A stretch of 6,155 nt of DNA from Planctomycetota bacterium (lineage in GTDB: Bacteria; Planctomycetota; UBA1135; JALUZX01): contig JALUZX010000730.1 of NCBI GenBank assembly GCA_027011425.1, positions 1 to 6,155 on the forward strand. Direction: 5' to 3'. The translations under genes and the position numbers were made by a program. Below are positions 1 to 4,648 of the stretch, in pieces (the stretch's first letter is position 1; the number at the start of each line of letters is the position of its first letter). The notes beneath the pieces were generated by a model, which saw only the letters and a program-made list of their open reading frames with translations, did no database searches and was not told the origin of the DNA.

Positions 1-293
1 CCCTGAAGGTTCACGGGTATGCCGTCTTCACCAGGGCCTACGCATCTTTCCAGGTCTTCCTCCAGGAGGCAGGCGCCCAGCCCCTCTTCCAGTCGGGGTT
101 CTGGCGCTACTCCTACATGGGAGGAAGGCTCCGCTTCCAGTCCCTCCTGGGGCTCCGGACCGCCCCGGATGGAAGGCTGATCCCTGAAGGGAAAGGGGGG
201 GTCCACCAGCGGGTGCCCCAGTTCCTCGCCGGGGGAGTGCTCCGCCTCTACAAGGCGGGAGGCTCCTACCTGGAGATGGTGCGGATGGAATGA
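1..293 (+). CDS. C-terminal end of an unrecognised protein (5' end outside window)
   Basis: An open frame enters from the left edge (first full codon at position 3) and ends at a TGA at 291-293, giving 96 residues. The frame looks coding: third positions are strongly G/C, and the composition is balanced and rich in aromatic residues (Phe, Tyr, Trp) and Gly. The tail reads VLRLYKAGGSYLEMVRME. The visible part shows no transmembrane segment, metal-binding motif or other catalytic signature. I do not recognise the family, and most of the protein is probably off the left edge. The gene runs convergently into murJ, with only 2 nt between the two stop codons, so no separate terminator fits between them. 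The coding call is fairly safe; the function is unknown. Confidence 0.6.
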   Translation, partial: LKVHGYAVFTRAYASFQVFLQEAGAQPLFQSGFWRYSYMGGRLRFQSLLGLRTAPDGRLIPEGKGGVHQRVPQFLAGGVLRLYKAGGSYLEMVRME

Positions 294-295
294 AT

Positions 296-1912
296 TCAGC
301 CCTTCCTCCAGGCCCGGAGGAAGAGCTTCCATTCGGGGAGGTGGAAGAGAGCGGCCGGAAGAAGGAAGGACGCGCCCCCCACCAGGAGGGGAAGAAAGAG
401 CGCCACCCAGGAAGGGGAGGAGGCGGTCCAGGCGCGGAGAAGGAGGATCACCCCCCCCATTCCCAGGGAGAGGAGGAGGATCCGGCCCGCCGAGGGAAGC
501 ATCTCCCGCCAGGCGGGAGGCACGCCGAGGCGCGGGAACCTCCCCACCAGGGCCAGGGCCAGGAGGAAGGACGTGGTGGTCGTGGCCAGGGCCAGGCCCG
601 CCACACCCAGGGGCCCCACGAGGAGGAGGTTCAGGACCAGGTTCAGGCCCACGAGAATCGTCCCGGCCCTGACGGGGCTCTTGAAATCATCCATGGCGTA
701 ATGCACGCGGGTGGCGAGCTGGGCCAGGCAGACGAAGGGAAGCCCGGCCGCCAGGAACTGGAGGACCCGGGCCGTCTCCATGGCGTCGGCAAAAGAGAAC
801 CGCCCTCCCGGGTGGACGAAGAGCAGGCTCAAGAGGGGATAGGCCAGAAGCCCCAGGCCCAGGGCGGCGGGGATGGCGAAGAAGAGGACCGTCCTGGAAG
901 AGAGAGCGAAGAGGGAGGAGAGTTCCTCCATCTCGCCCCGCTGGGCCTTGGCGGCGAAGGCCGGAAGGGAGGCCACGGCCAGGGCCGTCCCGATCAGGGC
1001 CAGGGGAAACTGGAAGAGCCTGTTGGCGTAGAAGAGGACCGCGTTGCCCCCCACCTCTGGAACCAGGGTGGCGGCCATCACCTGGTCCAGGAGGCTGTTC
1101 ACCTGGAAGACCGCCAGGCCGAGCACCGCCGGGGCCATGTTCTTCCCCACCTCCCGGACGCCCTCGGATTTCAGGCCGAGCCGGGGAAGGACCAGGATCC
1201 CTTTGCGGGCCAGGGCGGGAACCTGGAGGAGGACCTGGGCCGCGCCTCCCGCGAGAATCCCCACAGCCAGGAAGAGACCGAGCTTCCCCCCGCGGTATCC
1301 AAGGATCCATCCCCCCAGAAGAAGGCAGGCGATCCAGAAGAGGTTGAGGACCACCGGGGCAAGGGCGGGGAGGGCGAAATGTCCCCGGGTCTGGAGGGCT
1401 CCCCCCAAAAGCCCCAGGAAACAGACGGGCACCATGTATGGGAGAAGAAGAGTGGCCAGCTCCCGGAAGAGGCGGGCATAGGAAAGGGGCGCGGAGGTTG
1501 ACCTGGAAAAGAGGGAAGCCAGGGTCTCCAGGGGGACGGCCCAGAGGATTCCCAGGCCCAGGAGGGCGAGCAAGGAGAGGAAGAGCAACATGGTTCCCGA
1601 GACCTGGGCGAAAAGGAGCCGGGCCGCCTCGGGCCCCCGGCGGTCCCACTCCTTGTGGAACCTGGGAATGAAGGCCGCCGCCAGGGCCCCTTCCCCGAAG
1701 AGGCGCCGGAAGAGGTTCGGCAGGACCCAGGCCAGGTAGAAGGCCCCCGCGGCGGCGCCCCGGCCCAGGAACTGGGCCATGAGCATGTCCCTGGCCAGGC
1801 CGAGAACCCGGGAGAAAAGGGTGAGGCCCGAGACCAGGGCCCCGGCCCGGAGAATCCCCCTCCCACCGTGGGACGGATTCCTTGCCGCCTTGTCCCGGCC
1901 GGGGGCGGTCAT
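296..1912 (-). CDS. murJ: MurJ/MviN lipid II flippase
   Basis: A polytopic inner-membrane protein of the MOP exporter superfamily. The family moves lipid-linked peptidoglycan precursor (lipid II) across the cytoplasmic membrane. At 538 residues it is close to the usual 500-550 and is mostly hydrophobic helices, consistent with about 14 membrane segments. Family signatures visible: SRVLGLARD (residues 34-42), LPNLFRRLFGEG followed by AFIP (64-83), ALAPVVLNL (183-191) and YANRLFQFP (295-303). The arginines of the first, second and fourth motifs correspond to central-cavity arginines needed in E. coli MurJ. The frame is open further upstream to a TTG at 2011, but the ATG at 1912 is preferred. 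It overlaps the stop of the upstream proline dehydrogenase gene as ATGA, has AGGAG just before it, and leaves a short basic N-terminus before the first helix, as in the family. The gene is probably co-transcribed with, and translationally coupled to, that upstream gene. Confidence 0.95.
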   Translation of the reverse strand: MTAPGRDKAARNPSHGGRGILRAGALVSGLTLFSRVLGLARDMLMAQFLGRGAAAGAFYLAWVLPNLFRRLFGEGALAAAFIPRFHKEWDRRGPEAARLLFAQVSGTMLLFLSLLALLGLGILWAVPLETLASLFSRSTSAPLSYARLFRELATLLLPYMVPVCFLGLLGGALQTRGHFALPALAPVVLNLFWIACLLLGGWILGYRGGKLGLFLAVGILAGGAAQVLLQVPALARKGILVLPRLGLKSEGVREVGKNMAPAVLGLAVFQVNSLLDQVMAATLVPEVGGNAVLFYANRLFQFPLALIGTALAVASLPAFAAKAQRGEMEELSSLFALSSRTVLFFAIPAALGLGLLAYPLLSLLFVHPGGRFSFADAMETARVLQFLAAGLPFVCLAQLATRVHYAMDDFKSPVRAGTILVGLNLVLNLLLVGPLGVAGLALATTTTSFLLALALVGRFPRLGVPPAWREMLPSAGRILLLSLGMGGVILLLRAWTASSPSWVALFLPLLVGGASFLLPAALFHLPEWKLFLRAWRKG

Positions 1913-2889
1913 CCGCTCCTGGTCGCCCTTTGCCTGCCCGTGATGCGGGCCAGGAGGTTTCCCAGCACGTAGAGGGCCATGTGGGGATTCTCGGCCAGCC
2001 TGCGCCGGCAATAGGCCGTGGCCTTAGGCCAGCTCGTGGCGAAGGGCGTATAGATGCGGACCGAGGGAACCTTCCCGTCCTTGGAGAGAAGTTCCCCCGA
2101 AAGGATCCGCCCGATCATCCTCTTCCTGGGCACGCCGAAGAGCATTTGGATCTCGCAGTCCTCCGGCCCCTTCCCGGCTTTTCCCACCGTCTCGGTGAGA
2201 AAGGTCTCGATCGAGGCCTCGTCGTGGGTCCCGAACTCCACGAAGTGGCCCCGCCGCAGCAGTTCCTCGCCGAACTCCAGCATTCTCTGTTTCATGATCT
2301 TCTTGTCCGTGTAGGCCACTTCCGGAGGTTCCTTGTAGATCCCGATCACCAGGCGCACCCGCATGCCCGCAGGGATGCGGTCCAGGTCCTTGTCCGTCCG
2401 CTTGAGCCGGGTCTGGAGCACTCCGCCCACGTTGTGGTATCCCTCCTCCCAGAGGCGGGCCAGGAGATCCAGGGTGAAATCGGTCCAGTGCCGGTCCTCC
2501 ATGTCCACCGTGACCCCCACGCCCAGGTCTTTGGCCAGGGCCGCCAGGCGGGTCACGTGCTCCCGCGATCCCCTGGCGTCGTTCCCCGGGCCCCGGTCCA
2601 AAGGCGAGGTGGTGAAATTGGAGGGCTTCATGGAGACCGTGGGCCTCAGGGCCTCGGGAAAGGAAGGGTCCGTCCCCACCGCCTCGATCAGCTTCTTGTA
2701 GAGGGCGAAGTCCTCCTGGACCTCCTCCTCGCGGGTGATCCCTTCCGCCAGGAGGTCCATGGTGGCGGCCACTCCGCTCTCCCCGGCCAGGGCCCGGGCC
2801 GTCTTCAACCCCTCCTCCAGGCTGTCTCCCGCCACGTAAGGGCCCGCGAAAAGCCGGATCAGGAAATCGGGAAGGACCTTTTCGATCAC
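1909..2889 (-). CDS. Monofunctional proline dehydrogenase (FAD-dependent, PutA-like PRODH domain)
   Basis: Oxidises L-proline to pyrroline-5-carboxylate with FAD, the first step of proline catabolism, passing electrons to the respiratory chain; members are usually membrane-associated. The 326 residues match the single-domain form (about 300 residues), not the large bifunctional PutA; no P5C dehydrogenase is in the window. PRODH-barrel motifs appear in order: SMKPSNF (86-92), TVDMEDR (127-133), QTRLKRTDKDL (159-169), RLVIGIYKEPPE (179-190), FGTHDE (219-224), EIQMLFGV (246-253), VRIYTPFATSW (277-287) and CRRRLAENP (294-302). The last carries the arginine pair that in this family holds the proline carboxylate. 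The common RLVKGAY motif reads RLVIGIY here, a mild deviation. The start is a GTG at 2889 with AGGGGG 5 nt upstream. It is the first gene of a two-gene unit with murJ (4-nt overlap) and faces the HAD gene across a 146-bp divergent gap. Confidence 0.93.
   Translation of the reverse strand: MIEKVLPDFLIRLFAGPYVAGDSLEEGLKTARALAGESGVAATMDLLAEGITREEEVQEDFALYKKLIEAVGTDPSFPEALRPTVSMKPSNFTTSPLDRGPGNDARGSREHVTRLAALAKDLGVGVTVDMEDRHWTDFTLDLLARLWEEGYHNVGGVLQTRLKRTDKDLDRIPAGMRVRLVIGIYKEPPEVAYTDKKIMKQRMLEFGEELLRRGHFVEFGTHDEASIETFLTETVGKAGKGPEDCEIQMLFGVPRKRMIGRILSGELLSKDGKVPSVRIYTPFATSWPKATAYCRRRLAENPHMALYVLGNLLARITGRQRATRSG
1916..1920 (-). promoter_or_regulatory. Ribosome binding site of murJ
   Basis: On the minus strand, AGGAG lies 3 nt before the ATG at 1912, inside the end of the proline dehydrogenase gene. 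The spacing is shorter than the usual 5-9 nt. The site and the ATGA overlap together decide the 1912 start over the longer TTG start at 2011. The short spacing would suit re-initiation by ribosomes finishing the upstream gene (inference). Confidence 0.55.
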
Positions 2890-2894
2890 CGAGA

Positions 2895-2900
2895 CCCCCT
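2895..2900 (-). promoter_or_regulatory. Ribosome binding site of the proline dehydrogenase gene
   Basis: On the minus strand AGGGGG sits 5 nt before the GTG at 2889. This G-rich Shine-Dalgarno-like site supports a GTG start, the only plausible start codon at the head of the recognisable PRODH domain. Confidence 0.5.
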
Positions 2901-2965
2901 GGTTTCTTGGGTGTTTCTAGCCAAACGTCCCGCCCAGGCCGGGGATTGCACCGGGAGAGGGGAAC

Positions 2966-2999
2966 GCCCTCCCCCTTTCCCCGGGAAAAGGGGGAGGGC
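2966..2999. repeat. 34-bp near-perfect palindrome (inverted repeat)
   Basis: The arms GCCCTCCCCCTTT (2966-2978) and AAAGGGGGAGGGC (2987-2999) are exact reverse complements of 13 bp. The eight bases between them (CCCCGGGA) are themselves palindromic except for one C/A pair (2979 with 2986), so dyad symmetry runs through the whole 34 bp. As RNA it could fold into a very stable hairpin, but no T-run follows on either strand, so it is not a classical intrinsic terminator. It could be an operator for a dimeric regulator, a cruciform, or a copy of a REP-like dispersed palindrome. The arms are pure pyrimidine or pure purine apart from the terminal G and C. The symmetry is certain; the role is not. 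Confidence 0.75.
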
Positions 3000-3035
3000 A
3001 CAATCCTGCCTCCCCGGAGGACCCCAGAAAAGGAC

Positions 3036-3638
3036 ATGGACTTGCCCCCTTCCGACTCCAAGACCCGGAAACCCGCTGTCGTCCTGGACCTGGACGGGAC
3101 CATCCTGGACAGGAACCTGCGGGAAAGTTTGAAGCTCTATCTCCTGCCTTCCTCCAGGACGGGCCGGATCTTCTCCCGGGCCGGGGAAGCCCTGAAGCGC
3201 CTTTCCAGGAAGGCCGAACTCCTGGGAGTGACGGCCCGCTGTTTCCTGGCCTCGGGGAACACCCGGCGCTGGCTCCAGGCCCAGGGCCTTCCGCCCTTTC
3301 CCGTGTTCCACGCCCCCTTCTTCCTGGTCCGGGAAAAGGCCCGCCTCCTGTTCAAGCGCCGGTGCCTGAGACGACTCAAACAGGAGGGATACCGCCTGGC
3401 CCTCGGCGTCGGGGACCGGGGCTCGGACCTGGAGGCCTACCTGGAAGAGGGCCTCTTCCCGGTTCTCCTGGTTCCCAAGCCCGGAGGCTCGCGCCACAAG
3501 GTCCTGGAAGAGAAGATCCGGAGCCTGGGCCTGGCGGAGGGCAAAGATTTCGTCCTCTTCTCCAGAAAAGGGGAAGGGGACACCCTGTGGCAAGAGGCCG
3601 GCGCCTGGATCGAAAGAAAACTGGAAGATGCCGGGTGA
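3036..3638 (+). CDS. HAD-superfamily hydrolase, LNS2/App1-like (putative phosphatase)
   Basis: A 200-residue soluble protein with HAD phosphatase motifs. Motif I is VVLDLDGTILDRN (15-27), with nucleophile Asp18 and acid/base Asp20. Motif II is probably Thr66 in LGVTAR (63-68). A basic segment at 101-115 (Lys101, Lys107) may supply the motif III lysine. Motif IV is GVGDRGSD (124-131), with Mg-binding Asp127 and Asp131. The TAR segment, followed by TRRWLQAQGLPPFPV (76-90) and then the GVGDRGSD block, resembles the LNS2 domain of lipins and the App1-type phosphatases, whose known members act on phosphatidate. That hints at a lipid or small phosphorylated substrate; the true substrate cannot be read. 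The frame is open upstream to a TTG at 2907, but that extension would translate the palindrome and has a low-complexity Pro/Arg/Gly composition, so the ATG at 3036 is chosen. The stop (TGA, 3636-3638) directly abuts the stop of the convergent methyltransferase gene. Confidence 0.8.
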   Translation: MDLPPSDSKTRKPAVVLDLDGTILDRNLRESLKLYLLPSSRTGRIFSRAGEALKRLSRKAELLGVTARCFLASGNTRRWLQAQGLPPFPVFHAPFFLVREKARLLFKRRCLRRLKQEGYRLALGVGDRGSDLEAYLEEGLFPVLLVPKPGGSRHKVLEEKIRSLGLAEGKDFVLFSRKGEGDTLWQEAGAWIERKLEDAG

Positions 3639-4637
3639 CTAAGCGTCTCCCGCCAGGAAATCGAAACCCAGGGGCCCTCCCAACCTTTCCAGCCTCTCCC
3701 GGGCTTCCCTGGGAAGGCCTTCCCAGGCACGGCGGACTTCGCGGTGGAGGCCTCCTCCCTGGAGCCGGGCCAGGAGGGAGAAGAGGGCCGCCACGCCCTT
3801 CTCCAGTTCCGGGAGCACGGGTTCGGGTTCCACCAGGACCGGCTCTTCCATCTTCCTTCGGATCACCGCCAGGGGCGGGTAGGGATCGTATCCGATTCCC
3901 CGCAACCCAAGGGACCGGGCGGCGGCCAGGGTGGAACAGGTTCCGGCGAAGGGGTCCAGGACGAGCCGGGCCCCGGGGACGAGCTTGATGCACCGCCAGG
4001 GAAGCTCCACGGGGAAGACCGCCTCGTGCCCTTTCTTGCGGGTGTGGCCCGTGGTGACCCGGTAGGGAATGAACCAGACGTTTCCCGGGTCCCTCAGGTC
4101 CTTCTCGGCGTAGCGCCCCACGTTGGACTTGTCCGCGTAGGGGACGCCGATGGCCAGGGGGTCGAAACGGTACTCTTTTCCCTTGGCCAGGATGTAGATG
4201 TATTCCCAGAGGTGATTGAGGCGCCTTCTTCCGCCGGAGGGGGAATAGTGTCCCTTTCCGAAGATGGACTTGACCCAGATCACGGTCTGCACCCGTTTGA
4301 AGCCCGCCCGCACGGCCCGCTGGACCACCTTCTCCGCCAGGCCCTGGGTCCGGGAGGTCTCCCCCAGGTTCAGGAAGAAGAGCCCGTCCCCGGCCAGGGC
4401 CTTGTGGACCTGGGCGAAGACACGCTCCAGGAGATCCAGGTATTTCCCCCGGGGGAGGTTGTCCCGGTGGACCTTCCCGTCGTCGCCCCGGTAGGTCTTC
4501 CCGATGTTGTAAGGGGGGGAGGTGACGGCCACGTCCACGCTTCCCGCCTTGACCTCCTTCATCTCCTCGGAAGAGGCGACGACCAGTTTCTGCCTGCCCC
4601 CCAGGTCGATGATCTTTCTCTTGCTCCTACCCGCCAT
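3639..4637 (-). CDS. Beta-class DNA methyltransferase (N4-cytosine or N6-adenine), apparently orphan
   Basis: Transfers a methyl group from S-adenosylmethionine to an exocyclic amino group of a DNA base. The catalytic motif IV, TSPPYN (39-44), precedes the SAM-binding motif I, LDPFAGTCST (227-236), with acidic Asp251 after the next strand. This is the beta-class order of the N4/N6 methylase family. Between them are blocks shared with related stand-alone and phage-type methylases: SPSGGRRRLNHLWEY (132-146), PYADKSN (166-172), GNVWFIPY (185-192) and HEAVFP (204-209). SPPY favours N4-cytosine but does not exclude N6-adenine. Motif I has Cys234 where FxGxG normally has its second Gly. The length of 332 is normal, and the last ~70 residues look helical. 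No restriction endonuclease is visible nearby, so it may be regulatory or protective rather than part of a restriction system. The ATG at 4637 starts 9 nt after the M16 stop, suggesting an operon. Confidence 0.9.
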   Translation of the reverse strand: MAGRSKRKIIDLGGRQKLVVASSEEMKEVKAGSVDVAVTSPPYNIGKTYRGDDGKVHRDNLPRGKYLDLLERVFAQVHKALAGDGLFFLNLGETSRTQGLAEKVVQRAVRAGFKRVQTVIWVKSIFGKGHYSPSGGRRRLNHLWEYIYILAKGKEYRFDPLAIGVPYADKSNVGRYAEKDLRDPGNVWFIPYRVTTGHTRKKGHEAVFPVELPWRCIKLVPGARLVLDPFAGTCSTLAAARSLGLRGIGYDPYPPLAVIRRKMEEPVLVEPEPVLPELEKGVAALFSLLARLQGGGLHREVRRAWEGLPREARERLERLGGPLGFDFLAGDA

Positions 4638-4644
4638 GGCCGGG

Positions 4645-4648
4645 CCTC
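4645..4648 (-). promoter_or_regulatory. Ribosome binding site of the methyltransferase gene
   Basis: On the minus strand GAGG lies 7 nt before the ATG at 4637 and overlaps the TGA stop of the M16 gene (TGAGG). The good spacing supports this start. The overlap with the stop suggests that ribosomes ending on the M16 gene could feed the methyltransferase (inference). Confidence 0.55.

Larger units (their letters stand above)
2890..3035. promoter_or_regulatory. Divergent intergenic region, likely promoters for the proline dehydrogenase-murJ unit and the HAD gene
   Basis: This is the only non-coding stretch over 20 bp in the window. It separates two divergently transcribed genes, so both promoters should lie here (inference). 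The most AT-rich part is about 2901-2925, close to the proline dehydrogenase start. I could not find a convincing -35/-10 pair on either strand. The right half holds a 34-bp palindrome (2966-2999). GGAGG at 3016-3020 lies 15 nt before the HAD ATG, which is far for a ribosome binding site; a closer AAAAGGA (3028-3034) ends 1 nt before the ATG, which is too near. The HAD gene therefore has no ideal site. Confidence 0.5.

Noticed and set aside
541..620. Possible tandem repeat of GGCCAGG units
   Set aside because: It falls in a Leu/Ala/Thr-rich membrane helix region of murJ and follows from codon choice (CTG, GCC); unit spacing is irregular.
290..1501. A 403-codon plus-strand open frame opposite murJ
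   Set aside because: Its translation is low-complexity Gly/Glu/Pro/Arg and it is fully antisense to a clear murJ. Long antisense frames are expected at this GC content.
1913..2011. An N-terminal extension of MurJ from a TTG at 2011
   Set aside because: It overlaps the conserved end of proline dehydrogenase by about 100 nt and adds a hydrophilic leader not seen in the family; the ATGA overlap start is better.
2966..2999. The palindrome as a Rho-independent terminator
   Set aside because: No T-run follows the stem on either strand, and it lies upstream of both flanking genes rather than downstream of one.
2907..3035. An N-terminal extension of the HAD protein from a TTG at 2907
   Set aside because: It would translate the palindrome and the presumed promoter region into a Pro/Arg/Gly-rich segment. 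The ATG at 3036 sits shortly before the HAD nucleophile strand, as expected for the family.
2024..3103. A 359-codon minus-strand frame overlapping proline dehydrogenase
   Set aside because: It is a shifted frame of the same strand, dominated by Gly/Pro/Arg repeats, and would read through the palindrome.
1882..3132. A 416-codon plus-strand open frame opposite proline dehydrogenase
   Set aside because: It is antisense to a well-supported PRODH gene with conserved motifs. The composition (many His, Pro, Gly and Arg) is that of a shadow frame, and it shows no known motif.
2886..3593. A 235-codon minus-strand frame opposite the HAD gene
   Set aside because: The plus-strand frame has ordered HAD motifs; this one has none and is Gln/Pro/Gly-rich.
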